From positions 1,054,001-1,118,000 of the forward strand of contig NW_021940918.1 in assembly GCF_004337985.1 (NCBI RefSeq): a DNA stretch of 64,000 nucleotides. Reading direction: 5' to 3'. Both the position numbers and the translations under genes were made by a program. Under the pieces are notes generated by a model, which saw only the letters and a list, made by a program, of their open reading frames with translations, did no database searches and was not told the DNA's origin. Shown one piece after another: positions 24,119-34,255 of this stretch (position 1 is its first letter; every line of letters starts with the position of its first letter). The DNA is from Pyricularia pennisetigena. Taxonomy: Eukaryota; Ascomycota; Sordariomycetes; Magnaporthales; Pyriculariaceae.

Positions 24119-24730
24119 TCAAATTCCATTCCTTAAACTCAACCATGTAGTGTGGGGTACCCGGTGACTTGAAGAGCCAGAGCACCTTGTTGCAACATCT
24201 ATGCTGTTTGTTTCGAGAAGCAACGTTGGATTGTTTCGATTGAAATGTTTATCGGTGTTTTGTACCGGTTGTAGTTGCTCGGCAATTATGATTCTCCTCA
24301 CATCCTCAAGAACAGACTTTGCTGTAACTATAACATTAGTCAAGGTCGTATTTAGAAAACACTCTACAAAGAAAATATTTTTGCGCCCCCCGGAGAGTGA
24401 TGCGTCGGGGCAAGACAAGGGCGTCGATAATTCAGTTACGGCGGATCCTGCCGCGTCGCCGACAGCCCGGTCTTCTTGATCTGACTGTAGCGGCTCTTCT
24501 TGTCCATATGCATGCCAAAGATATCTCGTTAGAAGTACTAGAGTAATATCACTATGTGTATGTTCCGCAATAGGGGGTTTTCTACAATTATACGTTGACA
24601 CGCAGTCATACTTTAACACGCTACCCAACAAATAAACACGACAACAAAGTGCGCGCGAAAAGGGGCCAAAGTGGGGGCCAAAGTGGCGATCGGTTCGGGC
24701 AAAAATTGGAAGATCTTCCAAAGTCGTCAT
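24119..24730 (-). CDS. Orphan open reading frame, unknown, possibly not a gene
   Basis: Longest frame of the gene-poor stretch, 203 codons. I do not recognise it. It starts MTTLEDLPIFARTDRHFGPH and has no clear domain, membrane segment or repeat apart from a small HFGP duplication made by a 12-bp tandem repeat (about 24662-24687). Codons end in A/T much more often than in the surrounding real genes, which fits either a recently born or transferred gene, a degraded mobile-element fragment, or a chance frame. There are splice-like signals inside (branch TGACTAAT and TTACAG near 24320-24335). Low confidence. Confidence 0.15.
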   Translation of the reverse strand: MTTLEDLPIFARTDRHFGPHFGPFSRALCCRVYLLGSVLKYDCVSTYNCRKPPIAEHTHSDITLVLLTRYLWHAYGQEEPLQSDQEDRAVGDAAGSAVTELSTPLSCPDASLSGGRKNIFFVECFLNTTLTNVIVTAKSVLEDVRRIIIAEQLQPVQNTDKHFNRNNPTLLLETNSIDVATRCSGSSSHRVPHTTWLSLRNGI

Positions 24731-24935
24731 CTTTTTGGTGAAAAACGTACTAAATTACAGGGGCTAACGATGAGGCTGTTTCAGTAGACGCTTGGCCAAC
24801 AACTGATTACGACGTTGATCGTGGAGTTGCGTTTCGAAACGTGAGCTTGTGGTTGATTTCGCCTCCGCCTTTGCTTTTTTATTTGCCTCTGAGGCGGGGT
24901 GATAGGGATAGATGGTATGGTCTTGTGTTTAAGTG

Positions 24936-24961
24936 TTTTTTTTTTTTTTTTTTTTTTTTTT
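24936..24961. repeat. T(26) homopolymer
   Basis: Uninterrupted T run in the gene-poor region. Confidence 0.9.
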
Positions 24962-26775
24962 GCTCCCTACGCGATACATTTGCTTCCTAGCGTGGGATTT
25001 GCGACAACAGAACTAGCGGTCCAAGTACCGGATTTGGCATCTCGGGGTTTCGTTCCTTGGCGATGGCTGCAACGCTTTCCCTAGCATGCAAGTTCCTGGC
25101 CCCAAACCCGATGCCAATCTATTCCAGTGCTATGTAAAGTAGTCGGTACGTGCGACGTTGGCGTGGCATGTGGGCAGTGTTACAGGTTGAGTAGCTGTTG
25201 GCAAAAACTCTCTTTTGCCATGAAATGCAAGCTCGTTGCATCGCGACTCTCAACGACCACACATGAATGGCTTTCTGATGGCAAAGCACGCGAGCGAGCG
25301 AGCCTGGAACGGGCGTTCAAGAGAAACGAGTGCAATCGGTACCGGCAAATTATGGCATCGCATAAATCTACCTTTGCTATAACAAAAAGTATATCGCTTT
25401 TCATCGGGAATGCATGATGCCTGGACTAACACTTGTGAGGACGGCTCGACTCTTTCTTTGAAGTGCAACGCACTCACTACTTGGGTCCAGATTAAACGAG
25501 CGTTTTTAGTTCGCATCGCAAGGGCCGATGGAAAAATCATTAGATTAGCATTTTTCCCGTCTGATTCTGATACCAATCGACAGCAACCGTAATTTTGCAA
25601 CCGTGGCTGCGAACATATCAATTGCCTGAAAACAACAAAAGAAAGGCAGATCACATTTACCTCAGACCAAACTAGGAAGGGAGTTACATATACAATGAAA
25701 GCCGTCAATCACATTTTGACTCTTATTTACCTATAATTACTCTAGCGAGATAAGGCAAAGCCATGCGTTCGATTAAGGTCACGCATGGCTGTAACTTGGA
25801 TACACCCTGGCTACTAATGGATAATGAATGAAATGCATTGAGCGTGAAATGAGCTAGCTCAGACCGACTTTTACTTACAGTACAGTACATTGATACCTGT
25901 CAATACTATCTGTCAATAATGTCTGTTTATCAGAAACCTTGTATATCCTCGGTTGAATACGACAAATACTACAGTAATTTCCATGACACGCTGATAGAAC
26001 ACGGTCGGCGGGGAAACAAAGTATAAAAAAAAAAAGGAAACACGGCAGTACAAAGTGCTACATGGTATTACGTCAGGTATCAGGTGCATACCTACAGCGG
26101 CTGGTACGTACCTTGACTACTTGGACTGCAGCACGCTAAGAAAAAAAAAAGACAGTGGGTGAGGGTGGGATTGGGGCGGGAACCACCGAAACAAACGCTG
26201 TTTCAGGAGGACCCCTAGATCAGCCTTTTCTGCGCAACCCCGTCGGCGGTTCAGTCAGCCCAGCGGGCGCGAATGCCTTGGAGTCTGCAGATTGGCGGTG
26301 TTGGATGTCCAGCTGGTGGGGTCTAGGTGCTGCACAACTCAGGCAGCCGCATGCGGCGCCAGTGGGAAGTAGTACGTACCTCCCTGACCTACCACATACA
26401 TACATACGTACAGTACAACTGTACATGTACACTCCCACACCGACCCGGCCCTAGACTCCATTCCAATCCCCACAAAACCAACTGATGGCAACGACAGTCA
26501 AATGTCTATTCACCGGCGCGTTTTACTATGATGCCAAGAGTGCATCCACCGGGGGCGGGCGACGAGTCTCTTGGAAGCATCAAGAACGCATATATACTGT
26601 ACTTGGTATTAGGCAGTAAAGCTGGGAAGTTTTGGTAGAATGTATGGTGGGTGCGGGGGTGTCGTGTAGGAAAAGCCTAACTTTAGCGAGGCCTGAGGCG
26701 CTTCTAGACAAGAGCCAACAGAAGTGCGTCATTGGATGGGCTCCACAGATTGATGGACGGAGACGAAGGGATGTT

Positions 26776-26793
26776 TTGTTGTTGTTGTTGTTG
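26776..26793. repeat. (TTG)6 microsatellite
   Basis: Six TTG units in non-coding DNA upstream of the MAPKKK gene. Confidence 0.85.
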
Positions 26794-28111
26794 TTTTACG
26801 GCTGAATTGACAAGCTCAAAGGAGGTTTTCCCTTCTCTCATCGCTTTCGGTTACAGGTTCCTTGGGAAGTTGAAGATGCGATGCTTACTTGCGAGGCACA
26901 AAGTAGGGAAACATCCGGTATCAAGTCAGATAGTTAGTTACAAGGTGTCTACCTAGATGACCCGCTTGACACCCAATTCAAGGCAGCCACCTAATACTAT
27001 TACTGTAAGCTAGCTACACTACCTAGCTGAAAGAATACAAGCGAGTGGCTGCCTTGACTGGTATCTTACGGCTGGGCCATACTAATCTTGGAAACAGGAG
27101 TATACGACAATCTGTGCTCTCTGGTTTCCTTGAAATGTGCAATTTTTGACAGGTGATTTGATGGATCCCCACCCCGAATATTGGGATCCCCGCTGGATAG
27201 GCTCCATCGTCATTTTCACCGGTGCACCTGGTCCTGGCTTTCGTCTCGTTCTTGTCGCTTGCGTACTGTAGGTAGGTCGTGAATCAAGGACAGCGGGCTG
27301 CAAGTAAAGACAGAGTTCGGTTGTCCGTTGTCTGTTGGCCGTCACGCGGCAGCTGCTTCATCGTTGACTGTGCTGTAACTGTTGCGGTATGTGTGGCAGT
27401 TCCAACGGCCAAAAAACAGTTTAGCTCGGTTCCGTTTCTCTGGGTCTGGGTCGTATCAGCTTCGTCCAAAGTTTTTCCGTACTCCTCTGGAGCGTCCCGA
27501 CCTTATCTTATTTGATCATTTATTACTCCGGCAGATTTCCCAATTTTTCGTCAACAGGTCTCCTGTCCCGATTAGTATTACTTGTCTCTTCTTAATAGAT
27601 GAACAAAACAGACTCATCACCGAACCAGTCCATGCAGCGGTCTGATATCCTTGCCCGCCCCAAAGCCGAGCCCGTTGAAAACACCACCTTCGCACATAGA
27701 TTGCCATTTTGGCTGGCCTCCGCGGCGCCACCGTCGAAGGCGTGAAGTGGGGCAACGTAAAAGGGGGCTCCGTGCAGTCCTTGCTGTTTCATACCTTCCA
27801 GGGCAGCTCAGCCAATGACACTCGAGGTTTCGTCTGTCCGCCGTTGCTGCTGCTGGGTCATGATCAATCAGCCTGTCCAATTCTTCCAAATTGTGCTGGA
27901 GAGTTCCCCAGAAGCGGATGATTTTTTTTTTTTTTTTTTTGTTCATTTCTTCAAAGCGCCCGCCCGCCCTCACGCCCTACCAAACCGGCACCACCCATCA
28001 ACCAGGTCGTGGCCAGCCAAATCTGTCTGGTCCTTTTCTTCTTCTTATTATCCCACACCCCCACACCCCTCGCCTACAAACTTCTGGCGTCGTACCACTG
28101 TTTACCAGCGG

Positions 28112-28130
28112 CCTGACCTGACCTGACCTG
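28112..28130. repeat. CCTGA pentanucleotide repeat in MAPKKK 5' region
   Basis: Just under four copies of CCTGA in the presumed 5' leader or promoter of the MAPKKK gene. Confidence 0.8.
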
Positions 28131-28732
28131 TCCCTGCATCGTCGAATCACCCACTCTGACGATCCACGCTGGCCCTTCTGGCAGGGGCTAACGCTGCACT
28201 GTCTACCTGCACATTCGGTTTTATTTTTCCCTCTTGGCTGTTCCTACCTACCTTGGGCGGATGAGCTCCCTTCCTCCTCTTACAAAGAACTGGATACACC
28301 CCTCCCTTCCGCCCTAAATCAGACCTCCTTCTTGATCCTATCGAGATCCTGTCGACAAGACCTGGCTACCGAGGATCAACACCAGCAGGACTTCCTGGCG
28401 GGGACACTGCAGTCTGCCCACATCCCATCCGTCGACTTCTACGTAAAGCACACCAGAGTCCAGCACGTCCCGTATCTCTTTTCCCTTGTCCCTGAAACCG
28501 TCGCTTCTTTAACCTGGGAGACTACTGTCTGGTCATAACCAATCCTTCCGAACCACGCGGCCGTTCTGAGCTGTTTCTCTTCGGCACCCTTCTTACATTA
28601 CCCGCTGGCTTCTGGTCGTAACCAACACGACCCGGCCAGCCGCCTGGCACTACAGCCATATTTTGCACTACACATAATTCGGGCCCGAACACCCACCTCG
28701 CTCTTTTAGGGGGTCGCGCCTGATCCAAAGAG

Positions 28733-31548
28733 ATGGCCATGTTGGCTTCAAAGTCGCCCTTCCCTGCCCCTCTGGGCACGTCAGGCTCAGGAATGATGTC
28801 TGGCACGGCACAAACATCATACCCTCCCTCGAGACGAGCACCAGCTGCACCGCCTGCCAGCCAGTCCTTCAGCCCGACCGAGTCCGAGTTTTCCGACAAC
28901 GATGATCATGATTCACCAAAGCACTGGGACGAAGACAAGGTCTGTGAATACCTGAGGAGTGTCCGGTGTGGCGAGTATGAGAAGCTCTTCAGGAAAAATC
29001 ACATCAATGGCGAGAACCTTCTTGAGATGGACAAGGATGTCCTCAAGGAGATGGGCATCGAGAAGGTTGGCGACCGAGTACGCTTGTTCCTCAGCATTAA
29101 GAAACTGAGGACCAAGGCCATCGCCGGCCAAAAGAAAAGGAATAGAGTGAGTCGAGGGATGCTTTATTTGCGGCTCGAGAGGCACTTGGCTGACCCTAGT
29201 CACCTCTTAATCAGGATTCCTTTGGTGGACATGAGAGCATGTACACTCCCGTATCCGAATCCCCCAGCAAACCCTTCCACTCTAGCAGCCGTGCCATGCC
29301 CAACCCTTCAGTGAACAAGAGATATTCCCGTCAGATTGACTTGAGTGGCATGGCATATGATCCCTCCAGGCCAGCCACTTCCTCCAGGCCAACATCGCCA
29401 CTCCCCAGTGCTGATTTCCGAACCGCGCGCACACGAAACCCATATGTTGGACAGCAGCCCACTCCCACTGGGTCGCTGAGGGGACTTGGATCACCGCCAG
29501 ATAGCCAGGCAAACTCACGACCGGTATTAACCCATACCCGGACCGACTCCGGTATGGACGGATCGCTGATGGCTGCCTTACCACAGAACCAAGATGTCAT
29601 TCGTGTCATTTCTACAGGGGGCGTCACCAAGGTTGTCAAGATTGCCGACTGCAACACGTGCGAGGAGGTCATGCGGGTGACATTACGCAAATTCGCTCTG
29701 CGAGAGGACCACGAGAGGAATTATTGCTTCTGGGTTCTTTCTGGACTTGACCCGGATCCAAAGCAGTGCCGTAGACTGGGAGACACTGAGCTTTGGCGCG
29801 TCATTAAAGACCAGAAGCGACCGGAGCGCAACCGACTTATCCTTCGTCGCGTGCCGGCTGGCGAGCCAGGCCAGTCTGAGCTTGAGAGGGCCGCCGCGAT
29901 TGCCATGGAGGAGGCCCAACAGTCGCACTCCCGCGCCATGGACAACGTTGGAGCGCGTAGCCAGATCAAGGTGCAAAAGGTTCTCGGCGAAAACTGGGAT
30001 AACCTCCAGCCCCCGCTCTCTCCCGTCTCGTACCAGGATCGCGAGAGGAACGTTTACAATGCTGCTCGTGACTTAGAGAGACCCGAGCCTCTAGATTCTG
30101 GCCGGCTGCAGCCCAGGAGAAAAGTCTTGAGGTCTTTCGGCGGCCTCAGGCCTCCGAGCGAGCTCATCGCCTCTGACCTCACCACATACTTCCCTGATCA
30201 TCCGCGGGAGGATATTGATCGGACCGCGAGACTGTCTATGCGTAGGTCTGCACGCCTTAGCAAGGTTAACAGCCGCCTCAGCGTTGCCAGCAGTTTCAGC
30301 ATGGCCTCGAGCATCCAGGACGCTCCTCCCATCCCTACAATCGCCGACAGCTGGCTGCAGTCGACTCCCTTGCCCAAGGCTCGCCCCCGAGATCTGCAGA
30401 GCAGGCTGCAGCATGGCTACCGTGATTCGGTGGCGTCGTCTATGCTAGACACGCTTCAGGAAGAAGGGTCTCCCATTGAACCGAATCGCAAGTCTTACGT
30501 TTCATTTGCCGATAGCGGCTCAGACTCAGCTGCCGTCAGCGTGACGGACCCCGACGGAAACATTGTCCGGCACAGCTACTTCGATGAGGGTAGCACCATT
30601 GGCTCAGGGTCCGGCTCTGGCTCGTTCGGCGATGTCAGCAAAGCTCTGAATGAGGATGGTGAGGACGCCGACGAAGATCTTCAGAGCTTCCTGTCTGGCG
30701 AGTCTTGGGATGACAGCAAATGGATGAAGGGAGCACTCATCGGACAGGGATCCTTTGGATGCGTCTACCTTGCTCTCCATGCCATTACAGGCGAGCTCCT
30801 CGCCGTGAAACAGGTTGAGGCCCCCTCACCTGGTGCCAACAGCCAGAACGATGCCAGGAAGAAGAGCATGATTGAGGCCCTCAAGCGTGAGATCAGCTTG
30901 CTTAGGGATCTCCGTCACCCCAATATCGTGCAGTACCTTGGCTGTGGCTCCTCTGCTGAATATCTCAACATTTTCCTCGAGTACGTTCCTGGAGGCTCGG
31001 TTCAGACAATGCTCAACTCATATGGCGCACTGCCAGAGCCTTTGGTCCGCAGTTTTGTGCGACAAATTCTGAATGGGTTGTCATATCTTCACGAACGCGA
31101 GATCATCCACCGAGACATCAAGGGTGCCAACATTCTCGTCGACAACAAGGGCACCATCAAGATTTCGGACTTTGGTATTTCCAAGAAGATTGAGGCGACC
31201 AACCTTCTTAACGGTGCCAACAATAACAAGCACCGGCCCTCGCTACAGGGCTCGGTATTCTGGATGGCACCCGAGGTGGTCAAGCAGACAAGTTATACCC
31301 GCAAGGCCGACATTTGGTCACTTGGCTGCCTGGTAGTCGAGATGATGACGGGTACGCACCCATTCCCGGACTGCACACAGCTGCAGGCCATTTTCAAGAT
31401 CGGCGGAGGCAAGGCAACGCCCACCATCCCCGAGGATGCGAGCACAGAGGCCAAGGCTTTCCTGGCCCAAACCTTTGAGATGGATCACAACAAGCGCCCT
31501 AGTGCCGATGACCTCATGCTCAGCCCCTTTCTTACTCCTATCACATAA
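28733..31548 (+). CDS. STE11: Ste11/Mst11-type MAP kinase kinase kinase
   Basis: Two exons: 28733-29146 and 29215-31548; 915 aa. It is the MAPKKK of the fungal pheromone/filamentation (Fus3/Kss1, Pmk1-type) cascade, acting with a Ste50-type adaptor upstream of a Ste7-type MAPKK. SAM domain at about residues 62-130 (HWDEDKVCEYLRSVRCGEYE, LLEMDKDVLKEMGIEKVGDR). Ras-association domain at about 262-350 (VIRVISTGGVTKVVKIADCN, RNYCFWVLSGLDPDPKQCRR). Kinase domain from about 640: Gly loop GQGSFG, Lys in LLAVKQVE, catalytic loop HRDIKGANILV, DFGIS, and GSVFWMAPEVV. The linker is Ser/Pro/Arg-rich and contains a SRLSVASSFS-type stretch that could be autoinhibitory or phosphorylated. The length matches Mst11 of Magnaporthales as I recall it. 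The single 68-bp intron follows the SAM domain. Confidence 0.96.
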
Positions 31549-32973
31549 GTAATGGGTGAGGAGTGAGGATTATCTGCTCATATCCAGAACATATAGCTCG
31601 AGCTATTTCTCACCAATTCTGCTTATATTCTCCCTTGTACTTGTATACTTTCTTTTCTCTCTTTTCGTTTCTCTGCTGGCACAAGTGCCGGTTATACCTT
31701 TTAAAGCATAAGACTTTATCTGTATGAACTCATGAAGCCATCAAGACAGCGCAGACGGGCGGGCATAAATGTTGGAGTTTTTGGTATATAGGTCGAATTT
31801 AACTGGCCGACGGTGGCTATTTACACATCGATATGTTAAACCTTGCACGAAAGTGGACATGTATGCTTCCGTATTGATGGCAAGGAACCGGGTTCAGGCT
31901 CTAGACCTGAGAGTAAACAAGAGTGGGCATCGCGCCTTCGGCGATGACCATTGGGCAGACTGGGGTCTAACTAGCAAAATAACATTGGCAAATGCCGACC
32001 CCGTGTTTCGAGCAAAGAAACAACCCTGAACATCTCAAGTTCCAGAGGTTGTCTTATTGAAGGAAAGACATGGCAAAAGCGACACGAAGAGAATGTGTTC
32101 ACCCGCGAGGTTTGAGGTGTTTGGAAACTTAGTGGTCTGCCCAAAGATTCTGGAAGGGTCCTACGAAAAAGAAAAAGAAAAAAAAAAAAAAAACCAAGAG
32201 CAAGAGCAAGACAAAATATGGCAAGAATAAGGGCCGCGAGACAGGGGAGTACAAAAGAAGGAAGCAAAAAGAAAGTCCAAACCCCTAGAAACCACCCAAA
32301 CCTATCAGAGCTAGCGATTGAATAGCGAACCTGTCTCGGCAAGGTCGCCGGGCCTCCCAGGAAGGACAAATTTCAAGATTGTTTTCTTTGAATGTCTAGC
32401 CAATTTCCGCGCGAGCATCGAGACGCTCCCCTAGTCGTGCCGCATTCCTGGCAGGACCCATGACGAGAGCAGTTGCCGTCACCACATTCTTATTTTTTTT
32501 TTCTTAGCTTAACTATTACGGCAGGTCGATGGCAACCGGGACAACCCCATGCATGCATGCCATGCTTCTTTTGCCTTCTAGCCGGCTTTTTATCACGAAC
32601 CAGTAGTGAGACATAGTGGGAGGGTGAAGGCGAAAAGAAATGTTCAAACATAGCTGAGTGCAAAAAGGATTCATATAAAGTGTTTTGGTTTTCCTTTCCT
32701 TCCCCAATCCCAATACTGAAAAATGCTTGAATTCATGGAAGATTGTGGAAATCGGCGACGCTCGGAACACGAGGATTTTTGCATCTGATCCCGCCGTTGT
32801 TGTTGTCGCCGCGAATAATCAAGAAAAGATTCCACCTTCCATCTTATATCATCGCCCTTTCCGCCCCTGGCAACTCTCCTTTGTACTTAAACCACTGCGA
32901 CAGCAAAAAAAGTCATCCGGATCCAACGCACCGAAGAAGAAAAAAAAGAAACAAAAAAAAAAAAGCGCCCAGC
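31549..32973. other. Intergenic, MAPKKK 3' end and GGCT promoter
   Basis: 1.4 kb with no convincing gene. An A-rich patch is at 32164-32194 and a T run at 32491-32503. The last 45 nt before 32974 are A-rich (see separate entry). The frame at 31769-32029 has no recognisable feature. Confidence 0.55.
32932..32964 (+). promoter_or_regulatory. A-rich 5' leader of GGCT gene
   Basis: A purine tract, mostly A with a few G and C, ends 9 nt before the chosen start codon at 32974. A-rich leaders are known to favour initiation and to bind poly(A)-binding protein in some fungal mRNAs; the role here is inference. Confidence 0.4.
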
Positions 32974-33654
32974 ATGAGCACCCCAGCCTCGTCCTCTGGC
33001 TGCTCGACGCCATCGTCCTTCACCGGCGGCGGCCTCATGGCCCGCCGCACCAAGCAACGATCAGCTTACTACTTCGCGTATGGCTCTAACTTATCACCGA
33101 CGCAGATGGAACAGCGCTGCCCGGGAAGCGTCGCCAAGGGCCTCGCGCTTCTGCCAGACTGGAGCTTCATCGTCAACGAGCGCGGATTCGCCAACGTGAT
33201 GCCCACGGGCGCGCTGGCACATGAGGTCGAGGTGATGCGTCGCAAAGGGGCCCTGTCGCCCGTCGCCGAATCTCTCAACATCGGCGCCGAGGAAGGCGTC
33301 TGGGGCGTCCTGTACCACCTGTGCCCTGAGGATGAAAAGATGCTGGACATCACCGAGGGCGCGGGCTTTGCGTGCATCAAGTACTATGCCGACGTCGAGG
33401 TGCTGCTGCCGGCCCGCCCGAGGTCTGCTGGCTCATCCTCGACGGCGTCGAGCCAGACCGAAACGGAAGCCGAGGGTCTTAGTTACAGGGTCCCCGCACT
33501 CATCTACGTCGATCGCCATCGTGTCAAGCCCAGCATGCCCAGGGAGGACTATATCGCAAGGATGAATCGAGGCATCGAAGAAGCACAGGCCCGGTACGGC
33601 TTACCCGAGGGTTATGTGCAGAGGGCTATTAGACCATTCATTCCTACGCGTTGA
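32974..33654 (+). CDS. Gamma-glutamylcyclotransferase-like protein
   Basis: Single exon, 226 aa. GGCT-fold enzymes turn gamma-glutamyl peptides or amines into 5-oxoproline and the released amino acid or amine. The substrate-binding motif YYFAYGSNLSPTQMEQRCP is at about residues 31-50, and the likely catalytic Glu is in MLDITEGAGFACIKYY at about residue 129. Other family marks: NERGFANVMP, GVWGVLYHL, PREDYIARMNRGI. A Ser/Thr/Glu loop at about 150-170 is a fungal insertion. The frame is open further upstream, to 32743, but that part is a Lys-rich translation of the A-rich leader, so I start at MSTPASSS. The exact substrate (glutathione-related or other) is not known. Confidence 0.88.
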   Translation: MSTPASSSGCSTPSSFTGGGLMARRTKQRSAYYFAYGSNLSPTQMEQRCPGSVAKGLALLPDWSFIVNERGFANVMPTGALAHEVEVMRRKGALSPVAESLNIGAEEGVWGVLYHLCPEDEKMLDITEGAGFACIKYYADVEVLLPARPRSAGSSSTASSQTETEAEGLSYRVPALIYVDRHRVKPSMPREDYIARMNRGIEEAQARYGLPEGYVQRAIRPFIPTR

Positions 33655-34255
33655 TGGGGTCTTCTTAACAAAAGGATAATCGGCACCACCGTGTTGAATC
33701 TTTGGAAATCCAGCCGAATACTCGGCGCAAAACGACACTATTTTGACTTGTTGAAGCAATCGATACCCGAACAGATATCCAGCTAGTAGTAATCTTAATA
33801 TATTTTTCTTTGATCTTACAACAAATTAAGATTGTAGCATCCCAGTTTTGACTCGTCACTTTTCGTAGCTCATAGCATTCAAGGTGGCTGGTTGGGAGGT
33901 GGTTTCTTTCCAGGCGGCATTAAAGTCGTTCGGGCGTTATTGAAAAATGGCGTCTGTTTCCCAGTAGTCTAGTCTCCTGCGTTTCCCCGCCCTCGCAAAC
34001 GCAAGAGCCTTGCGGATCCAACTGAGAGCTATCGTCAAGAGGAGGGCCCAGAAGAGTCTCGCCCTTGGAATCGGAGCTGAGAATAAGTTGGGGTATAGGT
34101 GAGCGCCATCCTAGACTAGTACGCGGGTTTGCTTTTCTTCTTCTTTTTCTTTTAGCGGAAGGGTTGGCAGCGTGGCTGCTTCCCGGGGTTCATGGTGCTC
34201 CATTTCGAGGTTAGATCGTGAAATGATTCTTTGTCGGGTATAGCATGTCCTGGTC
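33655..34255. other. Convergent intergenic region
   Basis: Contains the 3' ends of the GGCT gene (plus) and the septin-like gene (minus). No gene seen. Confidence 0.55.

Larger units (their letters stand above)
22546..28732. other. 6.2-kb gene-poor region upstream of the MAPKKK gene
   Basis: No convincing conserved gene. It begins with the LRR gene promoter; 22.6-26.0 kb is AT-richer than neighbouring coding DNA and has only short frames, the longest at 24119-24730 (listed separately). A T(26) run lies at 24936-24961, a (TTG)6 at 26776-26793, and a GTAC-rich, TACA-repeating stretch at 26397-26435. From about 27.9 kb the plus strand becomes pyrimidine-rich with a T run (27921-27940) and a CCTGA repeat (28112-28130), as expected for the MAPKKK promoter and long 5' leader. 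I see no terminal repeats or transposase domain. Confidence 0.5.

Noticed and set aside
26397..26435. GTAC/TACA-rich stretch as a transposon terminal repeat
   Set aside because: No partner repeat or target-site duplication was found; read as simple sequence.
32743..32973. Upstream extension of the GGCT frame by 77 codons
   Set aside because: Translates the A-rich leader into Lys-rich sequence with no family similarity; the internal MSTPASSS start fits the family.
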